Below, in pieces: positions 1 through 6,674 of a stretch of 7,549 nucleotides of DNA. Within the stretch, counting starts at the first letter, position 1. Each line of letters begins with the position of its first letter. Source of the stretch: an uncultured Clostridia bacterium (lineage in GTDB: Bacteria; Bacillota; Clostridia; Oscillospirales; Oscillospiraceae). The position numbers were made by a program, and so were the translations under genes. The stretch covers positions 1 through 7,549 of the forward strand of contig CAMEWZ010000074.1 in the NCBI GenBank assembly GCA_945946745.1, written 5' to 3'. Below the pieces are notes generated by a model. That model was not told the origin of the DNA. It searched no databases and saw only the letters and a list, made by a program, of their open reading frames with translations.

Positions 1-2033
1 AGGATCTGGTGGAGAAGGCCATCATGGCCCACGGCGCCTTTGAGGTGGCCAAGGAATACATCACCTACCGCTATATCCGTTCTCTGGCCCGGCAGTCCAA
101 CACCACGGATGACCGCATCCTCAGCCTCATCGAGTGCAACAACGAGGAGGTCAAGCAGGAGAATGCCAACAAGAACCCCACCATCAACGCTGTTCAGCGG
201 GACTACATGGCCGGTGAGGTCAGCAAGGATATCACCCGCCGAATCCTACTGCCAAAGGAAGTGGTGGAGGCCCACGAGGCCGGCATCATCCATTTCCACG
301 ACTCGGACTATTATGCCCAGCATATGCACAATTGCGATCTGGTGAATCTGGATGATATGCTGCAAAATGGCACTGTTATTTCCGGCACCTTAATCGAGAA
401 GCCCCATTCCTTCTCCACCGCCTGCAATATTGCCACCCAGATCATCGCCCAGGTGGCTTCCAACCAGTACGGCGGTCAGTCCATTTCCTTGACCCATCTG
501 GCGCCCTTTGTCCAGATCAGCCGGGAGAAGATCCGCAGAACCGTGGAAAAGGAGATGGCAGCCTTCGGCATTTCCCCCTCGGAGGAGTCCATTACCAAGG
601 TGGTGGAGGATCGTCTGCGGGAGGAAGTCCGCCGGGGCGTTCAGACCATCCAGTACCAGGTGGTCACGCTCATGACCACCAATGGACAGGCTCCCTTCAT
701 CACCGTGTTCATGTATCTCAACGAGGCTAAGAACGAGCAGGAGAAGAAGGATCTGGCCATGATCATCGAGGAGACCCTGCGCCAGCGCTACGAGGGCGTG
801 AAAAACGAGAAGGGCGTGTGGATCACCCCTGCTTTCCCCAAGCTGATCTACGTGCTGGAGGAGGACAATGTCCGGGAGGGGACACCGTACTGGTATCTGA
901 CCCGTCTGGCCGCCGAATGCACCGCCAAGCGGCTGGTGCCGGACTATATCAGCGAGAAGAAGATGCGGGAGTACAAGCTCTCCAAGGGGGAGACGCCGGG
1001 CCATGGAGATGTGTACACCTGTATGGGCTGCCGCAGCTTCCTGACCCCCGACCGTTCCGGCAACGGCTGGGATAATATTGCGAACGCCGGCAACTATGAA
1101 CCTGGAAAGCCCAAGTATTACGGCCGGTTCAACCAGGGCGTGGTCACCATCAATCTGGTGGATGTGGCGTTGTCCTCCGGCCGGGATGTGGAGAAATTCT
1201 GGGAGATTTTCGAGGATCGGCTGGAGCTGTGCCACCGGGCGCTGCAGTGCCGTCACGAGCGTCTAAAGGGCACCCTGTCCGACGCCGCTCCTATTTTGTG
1301 GCAGTACGGCGCTCTGGCCCGTCTGGAAAAGGGTGAGCCCATCGACAAGCTGCTCTACGGCGGCTACTCCACCATCTCCCTGGGCTATGCGGGATTGTAT
1401 GAGTGCGTCAAGTATATGACCGGTAAGTCCCACACCGACGAGGAGGCCAAGCCCTTCGCCCTGTCGGTGATGCAGAAGATGAATGACAAGTGCCTGGAGT
1501 GGAAAACGGCGGAGAACATCGACTATTCCCTCTACGGAACTCCCTTGGAATCCACCACCTACAAGTTCGCCAAGTGCCTGCAGAAGCGGTTCGGCATGAT
1601 CCCCGGCATTACGGACAAGAGCTATATCACCAACTCCTACCACGTCCATGTGTCCGAGCAGATCGACGCCTTCACAAAGCTGGCCTTCGAGGCGGAATTC
1701 CAGCAGCTGTCCCCCGGCGGCGCCATCAGCTATGTGGAAGTGCCCAATATGCAGAACAACATCGACGCCGTTCTGGAAGTCATGCAGTTCATCTACGACA
1801 ATATCATGTACGCCGAGCTGAACACCAAGTCCGATTACTGCCAGGTCTGCGGCTTTGACGGCGAGATCGAGATCCAGGAGGACGACGGCAAGCTGGTGTG
1901 GGTCTGCCCCCAGTGCGGCAATAAGGATCAGAACAAGATGAACGTGGCCCGGCGTACCTGCGGCTATATCGGCACCCAGTTCTGGAACCAGGGTAGAACC
2001 CAGGAAATCAAGGATCGTGTGCTCCATCTGTAA
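1..2033 (+). CDS. nrdD: Anaerobic (class III) ribonucleoside-triphosphate reductase, 5'-partial
   Basis: This enzyme reduces ribonucleoside triphosphates to deoxyribonucleotides under anoxia with a glycyl radical. The reading frame is already open at the window edge (first full codon at 3). The opening residues, V-E-K-A-I-M-A-H-G followed by E-V-A-K-E-Y-I-x-Y-R, are the end of an N-terminal ATP-cone, so the true start lies upstream and the GTG at 9 is not a start. Numbering from that GTG codon, visible landmarks are the H-M-H-N-C-D stretch (~105-110), C139 in S-T-A-C-N-I and C341 in M-G-C-R-S-F (likely counterparts of T4 NrdD Cys79 and the thiyl Cys290), a C-terminal zinc site of two CxxC pairs (C611/C614, C633/C636), and the radical loop R-R-T-C-G-Y with Gly652. 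All key residues are present. The activase gene nrdG, often adjacent, is not downstream. The next gene starts 15 bp after the TAA, probably in one operon. Confidence 0.97.
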   Translation, partial: DLVEKAIMAHGAFEVAKEYITYRYIRSLARQSNTTDDRILSLIECNNEEVKQENANKNPTINAVQRDYMAGEVSKDITRRILLPKEVVEAHEAGIIHFHDSDYYAQHMHNCDLVNLDDMLQNGTVISGTLIEKPHSFSTACNIATQIIAQVASNQYGGQSISLTHLAPFVQISREKIRRTVEKEMAAFGISPSEESITKVVEDRLREEVRRGVQTIQYQVVTLMTTNGQAPFITVFMYLNEAKNEQEKKDLAMIIEETLRQRYEGVKNEKGVWITPAFPKLIYVLEEDNVREGTPYWYLTRLAAECTAKRLVPDYISEKKMREYKLSKGETPGHGDVYTCMGCRSFLTPDRSGNGWDNIANAGNYEPGKPKYYGRFNQGVVTINLVDVALSSGRDVEKFWEIFEDRLELCHRALQCRHERLKGTLSDAAPILWQYGALARLEKGEPIDKLLYGGYSTISLGYAGLYECVKYMTGKSHTDEEAKPFALSVMQKMNDKCLEWKTAENIDYSLYGTPLESTTYKFAKCLQKRFGMIPGITDKSYITNSYHVHVSEQIDAFTKLAFEAEFQQLSPGGAISYVEVPNMQNNIDAVLEVMQFIYDNIMYAELNTKSDYCQVCGFDGEIEIQEDDGKLVWVCPQCGNKDQNKMNVARRTCGYIGTQFWNQGRTQEIKDRVLHL

Positions 2034-2048
2034 GGAAGGGAAACGGCC

Positions 2049-2300
2049 ATGACAGAATTCCGGTATGATACCCAGCTGCTCATTGAGGGACACGACCTGG
2101 ATGAGGACGCGATTCACGATTATTTCCAGGCGCATTTTCGGGGGGACTGCCTGCTGGCGGTAGGGGATGAGGATCTCATCAAGATCCACTACCATACCAA
2201 CGAGCCCTGGAAGGTTCTGGAATACTGCGCCTCCTTGGGGGAGATCTATGACATTGTGATTGAGGACATGGATCGGCAATCCCGGGGGCTGAAGGGATAA
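2049..2300 (+). CDS. Small stand-alone protein resembling the central domain of fatty-acid kinase FakA (DAK2-fusion family)
   Basis: This complete 83-residue protein starts at ATG 2049, preceded by a clear AAGGAAGG ribosome binding site at 2033-2040. Its sequence follows the middle domain of FakA/YloV proteins: an F-x-Y-x-T-x-x-L-I-E-G strand at the start, G-D-C-L-L-A-V-G-D-E-D-L-I-K, then I-H-Y-H-T-N-E-P (His47, His49), K-V-L-E-Y, and a final G-E-I-Y-D-I-V-I-E-D-M. In FakA this domain lies between the N-terminal ATP-binding DhaL domain and the C-terminal FakB-like domain, and its HxH plus a Cys are thought to matter for metal binding. Here the HxH is kept, but Asp7 stands where FakA usually has that Cys (Y-D-T instead of Y-C-T). 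There is no kinase domain, so catalysis alone is unlikely. Similar short proteins are sometimes labelled 'kinase to dihydroxyacetone kinase' in databases (from memory). The role is unknown; position next to nrdD suggests co-expression with it. Confidence 0.8.
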   Translation: MTEFRYDTQLLIEGHDLDEDAIHDYFQAHFRGDCLLAVGDEDLIKIHYHTNEPWKVLEYCASLGEIYDIVIEDMDRQSRGLKG

Positions 2301-2318
2301 GAAGGCTTGAGAAAAACG

Positions 2319-2368
2319 AAAACTGTCATTGCAAACCGGGTAGCATCGGTTTGCAATGACAGTTTTTT
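2319..2368. terminator. Bidirectional intrinsic terminator (20-bp perfect hairpin)
   Basis: The arms 2319-2338 and 2347-2366 are perfect inverted complements around an 8-base loop. On the + strand the stem runs into a T-run (2363-2368). On the - strand it is followed by TTTT, CG, then TTTTT (complement of 2312-2320). It lies 18 bp past the stop of the FakA-like gene and about 70 bp past the stop of the convergent Hpt gene, so it can end transcripts from both sides. The core TGTCATTGCAAACC resembles dispersed intergenic repeats of Clostridia as I remember them, so it may also be a repeat copy. Confidence 0.85.
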
Positions 2369-2439
2369 CATTCGATGACGATTTCGCGCGGATATTTCGG
2401 GAACCAATTCCGGTCGGCGCCTGTCCGTAGGAAAAATCG

Positions 2440-2799
2440 TTATCCCAGATAGGCATGAATGGCGGCAAGGGTCTGGTCATAATCCGCCTGAACCTGGGGG
2501 AGCAGCTGGACGGCGGTCTCCGGAATGGTGTCCGTCTCGGGCCGCAGCGCTTCTGTCAGCGCGGAGACGGAGCACATCAAGCGGGTAAAGCCGAGATTGG
2601 CGCAGACCCCCTTCAGCGTATGGGCCGCGCGAAAGGCCTCCGGGCGGTTTCCGTCCGCCATTTTCGCACACAACTCGGCAAAACTGGGATCCGCCGGGAA
2701 TTTCCCCACAAAACGGCTGACCAGCTGGGGGCTGGGAAGCCGCCCCAGAACGTCGGCGTAATTGCCGTCCAAGGCTTCATAGCATTGTTCGATTGTCAT
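2440..2799 (-). CDS. Hpt domain phosphotransfer protein
   Basis: This 119-residue single-domain histidine phosphotransfer protein would relay phosphate between receiver domains of a hybrid kinase and a response regulator in the cytoplasm. The signature is A-A-H-T-L-K-G-V-C-A-N-L-G-F, with His60 as the phospho-accepting residue and the usual Lys and Gly after it. The rest is predicted helical, as expected for a four-helix Hpt bundle. I chose the ATG at 2799 because AAAGGAG sits 8 nt upstream of it. A GTG at 2808 in the same frame overlaps that ribosome binding site and is unlikely to be used. It begins 20 bp after the stop of the hybrid kinase, so the pair form one operon and the Hpt is probably the partner of the kinase's two receivers. 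The gene itself appears intact although the kinase is not. Confidence 0.9.
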   Translation of the reverse strand: MTIEQCYEALDGNYADVLGRLPSPQLVSRFVGKFPADPSFAELCAKMADGNRPEAFRAAHTLKGVCANLGFTRLMCSVSALTEALRPETDTIPETAVQLLPQVQADYDQTLAAIHAYLG

Positions 2800-2807
2800 G
2801 GATAACA

Positions 2808-2814
2808 CTCCTTT
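2808..2814 (-). promoter_or_regulatory. Ribosome binding site of the Hpt gene
   Basis: AAAGGAG on the minus strand, 8 nt before ATG 2799. It decides the start, because the longer reading frame begins at a GTG whose first base lies inside this site. Confidence 0.8.
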
Positions 2815-2819
2815 CTATT

Positions 2820-4655
2820 CTATTGTGTAGGCAAAGCCGGATCCGGGGATAGCCATTTGCGCAATGCGTCGGCCAGTACGTTCCAGTCGAGGGGTTTGGC
2901 GATGTGCGCATTCATGCCGACGGTTTTCGCGGCCAGAACATCCTCGGCAAAGGCGTTGGCGGTCATGGCGAGGATGGGCATGTTCCGGCAGTCGGCCCGG
3001 TCAATGGCGCGGATCGCTCTGGCGGCATCGTAACCATTCAGATTGGGCATCTGAATGTCCGTGAAGATCAGATCGTAGTACCCCTCCGGGTGGGCGGATA
3101 TCATATCCACCGCGGCTTTGCCGTCAATCGCGTGTTCCACGGAGAGGCCGGTCATTTGCAGCATTTCGATGGCGATTTCCGCGTTCAATTCGTTATCCTC
3201 CGCAAGCAGAACCCGGCGGTTGGACAGATTCAGTTCGTTCAGCTGAGTCAGGGGCGCCTCCGGCTCTGGCTGGGCCGTGCTGTTGGCCAGGGTGTCGAAG
3301 GTTTTTTCCAGCTTGGAACGGAATAGCGGCTTACCGATGAAGGCGTTCACACCGGCCGAACGGGCCTCCTGCTCGATGTCCGACCAATCGTAGGCGGAGA
3401 GAATGATGATGGGAACCTCCGGCCCGACGGCGTTTCGGATGGCTCTCGCGGTCGAGATGCCGTCCATATCCGGCATTTTCCAATCCAGAATGCAGGCAAA
3501 GTAATCCTTGCTTTGCTGGTGGCGCTGTTGGATTTGCGCCACAGCCGCCGCGCCGCTGGAGACGCCGTCCGCTTGCATGCCAAGCTCGGTCAGCATGTCG
3601 CAGCAGGATTCCAGACTCAGCGGGTCATCGTCCGCCACAAGAACGCTCAGATCGACAAAGGAGGCGTGGCTGTTCCCGTCTGCCTCCTGAAGCTTCAGGT
3701 ACATGGTGACCGTAAACCGGGAGCCGACACCCAAAGTGCTTTCCACCTTGATGTCGCCGCCCATCATCCGGACGATGTTCCGGCTGATGGCCATGCCAAG
3801 TCCGGTGCCTTGCACGCGGCTGACCCGGCTGTCCGGCGCGCGGGAGAAGGGATCGAAAATCCGTTCCAGGAAATCCGCGTCCATACCGATGCCGTTGTCC
3901 TCAAAGACGAATTCATAGCAGCCGATCTGGGACTTGGCACAGGGCTTTTCCGAAATGGAAAGACTGATTTTTCCACCATCCGGGGTGAATTTGATGGCGT
4001 TGCCCATAAGGTTAGTGAAGATTTTCTGGATCCGCAGACTGTCGCCGATGACGGCCTCGTGGGTTACGCCGGAAAGGTTCACGGAGAATTGGTAGCGGTG
4101 CTCCTCCAGCTGGGAGCCGGTCATGGACAGTAGGTTGTCCATAAGATCCGACAGGCTGAAGGCCTCCTCGGACAACGCAACCTTGCCGGTCTCGATTTTG
4201 CTCATATCCAGAACCTCGTTGATGAGGCTGAGCAAATGCTTGCTGGCCTGGGTGATTTTTTGCAGACAGTCCCGCACCCGGTCTTTGTCGTCAATGTGGG
4301 TTTGGGCGATGGCGGTCATGCCGATAATGCCGTTCATCGGGGTGCGGATGTCGTGGGACATGTTGGACAGGAAATTGGTTTTGGCCCGGCTGGCAGCTTC
4401 TGCCGCATCGCAGGCGGCCTGCAAAGCGGTTTCCTGCTGGCGTTCCTTCTTAATCAGATCGTCAATATTCCGGGTGCCGACCACCGCCACAAAGCCGCCG
4501 TCTTTGCCCGGGACAAAGGACACTCTGGCCTGCAAATAAATCACGGTGCTGCCGGTTTGCTTCTCGTAGGTGAAGGAGTAGTCCTCGCCGCCCTGGCGCA
4601 GCCGCTCCGGCGACAACATATTTAGGAATTCTTCCCGGCGCCTTGGGAAATCCAT
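2820..4655 (-). CDS. Hybrid histidine kinase, catalytic part (HisKA-HATPase-REC-REC)
   Basis: This open frame gives 611 residues if started at ATG 4655. Residues ~1-70 are the second half of a PAS-like unit (ending V-V-G-T-R-N-I-D-D), then a coiled linker, HisKA with the H-box S-H-D-I-R-T-P (His101), and HATPase with N-box N-L-M-G-N-A-I-K-F (N219), G1 D-N-G-I-G-M (253-258), F-box D-P-F (268-270) and G2 G-T-G-L-G (283-287). Receiver 1 (~336-455) has Asp391 and Lys442; receiver 2 (~480-600) has E486/D487, Asp533, Thr565 and Lys587. All catalytic residues are present. It would autophosphorylate at His101 and pass phosphate via receivers to the downstream Hpt protein. The ATG 4655 start is poor: GGAGGA directly touches it and it falls mid-domain. 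ATG 4619 lies 2 nt past the upstream TAA (TAA-AT-ATG) and could serve by reinitiation. The frame most likely belongs to the upstream sensor frame. Confidence 0.85.
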   Translation of the reverse strand: MDFPRRREEFLNMLSPERLRQGGEDYSFTYEKQTGSTVIYLQARVSFVPGKDGGFVAVVGTRNIDDLIKKERQQETALQAACDAAEAASRAKTNFLSNMSHDIRTPMNGIIGMTAIAQTHIDDKDRVRDCLQKITQASKHLLSLINEVLDMSKIETGKVALSEEAFSLSDLMDNLLSMTGSQLEEHRYQFSVNLSGVTHEAVIGDSLRIQKIFTNLMGNAIKFTPDGGKISLSISEKPCAKSQIGCYEFVFEDNGIGMDADFLERIFDPFSRAPDSRVSRVQGTGLGMAISRNIVRMMGGDIKVESTLGVGSRFTVTMYLKLQEADGNSHASFVDLSVLVADDDPLSLESCCDMLTELGMQADGVSSGAAAVAQIQQRHQQSKDYFACILDWKMPDMDGISTARAIRNAVGPEVPIIILSAYDWSDIEQEARSAGVNAFIGKPLFRSKLEKTFDTLANSTAQPEPEAPLTQLNELNLSNRRVLLAEDNELNAEIAIEMLQMTGLSVEHAIDGKAAVDMISAHPEGYYDLIFTDIQMPNLNGYDAARAIRAIDRADCRNMPILAMTANAFAEDVLAAKTVGMNAHIAKPLDWNVLADALRKWLSPDPALPTQ

Positions 4656-6226
4656 TCCTCCGCGTAGCTGCGCAGGCCCCTTGACCAGAAATGGTTGTGC
4701 CGGCGGAAATGCTCCGCAATGGATTGCTCGTCCTCGTCCTCTGCCCGATAGGTGGTGACGGTATCGGTTTTCGGATCCACCAGAAGGACGGAGTAGTATT
4801 CCGAGGAAAGACCCTGGATGATTTCACTCTGGGCCTCGATCTCCTTGGCCTGTTTCAAGTTGCGCTGCATTTCGTCATCCACATCCCGCAGGCCCATGAT
4901 GAAGGTGACCGTCCCGGCGCTGTCCACGGTTTTGACCACATTCATTTCATAGTAGGCGGTGACGCCCTCCAGGATCCGCTGATAGCCCAGCTTATATAGG
5001 CCGACCTCCGGCACCCGCTGCAGCAGCACCTCCAGTCGGGTCGCTTCCCGGATGCGCGCCTGGTCACTGGGAGAGACGTACAGAGCAATGTATTTCTGGA
5101 TGATTTCCTGGTAGCTGTCCTCCTGCATCAGCGCCTGGAGCATGGCGGGCGCCATGCCGATGCCGTCCGTTCGGTACAGCGTAATGGTTTCCGACTGGAC
5201 ATCGATTTTGAACAGACTGTGGTATTCCCGGCTCAGCGCGTCGATGATGCGCAGCTGCTCCTCCTGGATTCGGGCATGGGCGCGTTCCTCCTCCACAATG
5301 GCATCCACGTTTCGGAATCCCACAATGATCTGATGTGTTTCTGCCGCTTGGAAATAAATCCGGTAAAATGCCACCTGGAAATGGTGAAGCTTCCCATCTT
5401 CGTGGTAGGCACGGTAGCTATAGGTGTATTCGTCCTGGGTTTCCAGTGCCCGCAGGACGGTGTCGGCTGCGACCGCCGCCGCAAGACCAGCCCGATCCTC
5501 CTCCCACACAAAATGGGAAGTATAGTATTCCCAAACGCTGCGGTAGGACAGCAGGGGCTTATGATCGTCCTGGGTGAGCATGATGCCGTTTTGCTTGATA
5601 CACAGGGCGGCATCGTTTTCCAGATCCAGCTTGAGCACATCGGGAAAATCCCTGCTAAGGGCGGCGGCGATGGCCATTTCCTCCTGGAGGATGGCGTTTG
5701 CCGTTTCCACAGCGGCGAGGGCATTCTCGATCTTGCGCTGCTGAGAAAGCTCCAGACGGCTTTCTTCATCCGTATGGTAGACGGAGGCACATTTTTCGCT
5801 GGGGGACGGAAGAACCTGCATCCGATCTTCTGGATTTGCGTCCGAGACTTCCATCGCGTCGCCGGTGTCGCAGGACAGCGCGCCCCGGCAGACGGAGGCC
5901 ATTACCTCCAGCAGCAGAGGATAGTCTGTTCCGGAGGTGGGATTTTCAACGGTCAGCAGTCCCACCGGCTGGCCGCCTTCCATCACCGGCACTGCCAGGA
6001 GGCTGCTTGCATCGGGGCATACCGGCAAACGGGCGGAACTGTCCGTGGCGTTTGACAGGGAGGGAAGATAGACGGCTTCTTCCGGGAACCAGTCCTTCCA
6101 CTGGGGGACGGGAAAAAGCGGCAGGCCGCTCCGGGAAGCGGCGTCTCGGCACCACTGCCATATGCAGCGGAGCTGTCCCTGCTGGGGCTCCAGCCGGTAT
6201 GCAGCAGCACGGTCGGCACCAAAGTA
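4622..6226 (-). CDS. Sensor part of the same hybrid kinase (GAF remainder plus repeated PAS-like units)
   Basis: This frame is open from just after the TAA at 6227-6229 to TAA 4622-4624; the first start codon inside it is a TTG at 6028, giving 468 residues. Counting from that TTG, residues ~6-50 are the end of a GAF domain (L-L-A-V-P-V-x-E-G-G-x-P-V-G-L-L-T-V-E-N-P). After a linker and a helix come PAS-like units at ~119-248 and ~258-392, each opening with A-L-S-R-D/E-x and closing with G-F/L-R-N/D-V-D. A third unit begins at ~402 (Q-G-L-S-S-E-Y-Y-S-V) and is cut at W-I-S-Q before a short frameshifted tail G-A-G-K-N-S. No membrane segment or signal peptide is visible, so the sensor is cytoplasmic. 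The ligand cannot be read from the sequence. The 6349-6230 stretch (40 codons) is the missing N-terminus in the same frame. Confidence 0.7.
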   Translation of the reverse strand, partial: YFGADRAAAYRLEPQQGQLRCIWQWCRDAASRSGLPLFPVPQWKDWFPEEAVYLPSLSNATDSSARLPVCPDASSLLAVPVMEGGQPVGLLTVENPTSGTDYPLLLEVMASVCRGALSCDTGDAMEVSDANPEDRMQVLPSPSEKCASVYHTDEESRLELSQQRKIENALAAVETANAILQEEMAIAAALSRDFPDVLKLDLENDAALCIKQNGIMLTQDDHKPLLSYRSVWEYYTSHFVWEEDRAGLAAAVAADTVLRALETQDEYTYSYRAYHEDGKLHHFQVAFYRIYFQAAETHQIIVGFRNVDAIVEEERAHARIQEEQLRIIDALSREYHSLFKIDVQSETITLYRTDGIGMAPAMLQALMQEDSYQEIIQKYIALYVSPSDQARIREATRLEVLLQRVPEVGLYKLGYQRILEGVTAYYEMNVVKTVDSAGTVTFIMGLRDVDDEMQRNLKQAKEIEAQSEIIQGLSSEYYSVLLVDPKTDTVTTYRAEDEDEQSIAEHFRRHNHFWSRGLRSYAEEWISQGAGKNS

Positions 6227-6354
6227 TTAACCGGCGTAAGCCAAGATACCCGTCAGTCCCGCCGCGCCTTGGGGCAGGTGGGCGTAATCCCGCAAAAACT
6301 GCTGGATGGCTCCCTCGGGAGTGTGCCGGGGTGGTATCCATTCGCTCATGACAA

Positions 6355-6359
6355 CCTCC
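6355..6359 (-). promoter_or_regulatory. Ribosome binding site of the hybrid kinase gene
   Basis: GGAGG on the minus strand, 5 nt before ATG 6349. It supports 6349 as the original start, 321 bp upstream of the first start codon (TTG 6028) of the long open frame, and in the same frame as it. Confidence 0.75.
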
Positions 6360-6390
6360 ATAATGGCTGTGGTTTCTTATGTCTATCTAA

Positions 6391-6489
6391 TGTCTGCTGA
6401 ATAAGCCGTGTTACGGCTTATTCACGCACCGTTCGGTGCGTAATTCCATAAAAACGGCTCTTTATAACCGTTTTTATGGAATTCAGACA
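6391..6489. repeat. Cloverleaf palindromic element 1 (closing stem plus three hairpin arms)
   Basis: A 6-bp closing stem (6391-6396 with 6484-6489) encloses three adjacent perfect hairpins. Arm 1 is 6399-6408 with 6414-6423 (10 bp, loop TGTTA). Arm 2 is 6425-6430 with 6435-6440 (6 bp, or 7 with the outer A6424-T6441 pair; GTTC loop). Arm 3 is 6442-6457 with 6468-6483 (16 bp, 10-base loop). Only one or two bases stay unpaired between the arms. It lies in the gap between the cyclase and the kinase and would be in the kinase leader if the two are co-transcribed. There is no T-run after any arm, so it is not an ordinary terminator. Function unknown. Confidence 0.8.
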
Positions 6490-6495
6490 GAAATC

Positions 6496-6645
6496 AATGC
6501 GTATCCAAATGGCATGGCGCACCATGCCATTTGGTAGGTGCAAGGGTTTTGCGCGAAATCGCACAAAATCCTTGCACCAGAACAATGCACGAAAGGCTTG
6601 AAAGCCTTGGCTTTCAAGCCTTTCGTGCGTTGTTCCGTACGCATT
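6496..6645. repeat. Cloverleaf palindromic element 2 (closing stem plus three long hairpin arms)
   Basis: An 8-bp closing stem (6496-6503 with 6638-6645; 9 bp with a T-G pair) encloses three hairpins. Arm 1 is 6505-6517 with 6522-6534 (13 bp, perfect, loop CGCA). Arm 2 is 6537-6555 with 6560-6578 (19 positions with one G-T and one C-A, loop AAAT). Arm 3 is 6580-6606 with 6609-6635 (27 positions with one T-G pair; the innermost pairs must open to form a loop). Arms are separated by 2, 1 and 2 bases. It starts 6 bases after element 1 and has the same design but different sequence. Function unknown. Confidence 0.82.
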
Positions 6646-6648
6646 ATC

Positions 6649-6674
6649 GATGGGAATGGGCTTGCGCTCCCATC
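6649..6674. repeat. Short inverted repeat over the cyclase stop codon
   Basis: GATGGGA at 6649-6655 is complementary to TCCCATC at 6668-6674 around a 12-base loop, overlapping the TGA stop of the cyclase gene (6673-6675). On the minus strand no T-run follows, so a terminator role is doubtful. It sits 3 bases outside element 2 and may be part of the same structured region. Confidence 0.45.

Larger units (their letters stand above)
2820..6349 (-). pseudogene. GAF/PAS-like sensor hybrid histidine kinase, interrupted by an in-frame stop and a frameshift
   Basis: Read as one gene from ATG 6349 (GGAGG at 6355-6359, 5 nt upstream) to TAG 2820-2822, this locus encodes a hybrid kinase of about 1,175 residues: GAF domain, three copies of a PAS-like unit, HisKA, HATPase and two receivers. 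Two lesions break it. First, codon 41 is TAA (6227-6229). The same frame reads on as Y-F-G-A-D-R-A-A-A-Y-R-L, the expected GAF continuation, and related GAF domains commonly have G-E-Y at this point, so a GAA-to-TAA change is likely. Second, near 4635-4650 the frame must shift by one base for the third PAS-like unit to continue. The code on both sides of each lesion is well conserved, so loss of function, if real, is recent. Alternatives are sequencing errors, or separate coupled polypeptides for the 3' half. No classic X-XXY-YYZ slippery heptamer is in frame at the junction. Confidence 0.75.

Noticed and set aside
9..11. GTG as the start of nrdD
   Set aside because: It falls inside the ATP-cone sequence and the frame is open upstream to the window edge.
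1263..2480. 405-codon minus-strand open frame
   Set aside because: It lies antisense to nrdD and across the terminator, with low-complexity G/L/V-rich content typical of a shadow frame.
4622..4655. Programmed -1 frameshift site in the kinase
   Set aside because: The TTTCCCA string is out of register with the zero frame and no other X-XXY-YYZ heptamer or downstream stimulator was found, so a mutation or sequencing error is preferred.
5219..6055. 278-codon plus-strand open frame
   Set aside because: Antisense to the kinase sensor repeats, which are conserved at protein level; no recognisable domain.
6391..6645. CRISPR array, integron attC array or retron RNA
   Set aside because: The arms do not share a repeated sequence, there are no uniform spacers, and no cas, integrase or reverse transcriptase gene is in the window.
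6391..6645. Known riboswitch or T-box leader for the kinase gene
   Set aside because: No conserved core (for example c-di-GMP, SAM or T-box motifs) could be recognised, and there is no terminator with a T-run before the start codon.
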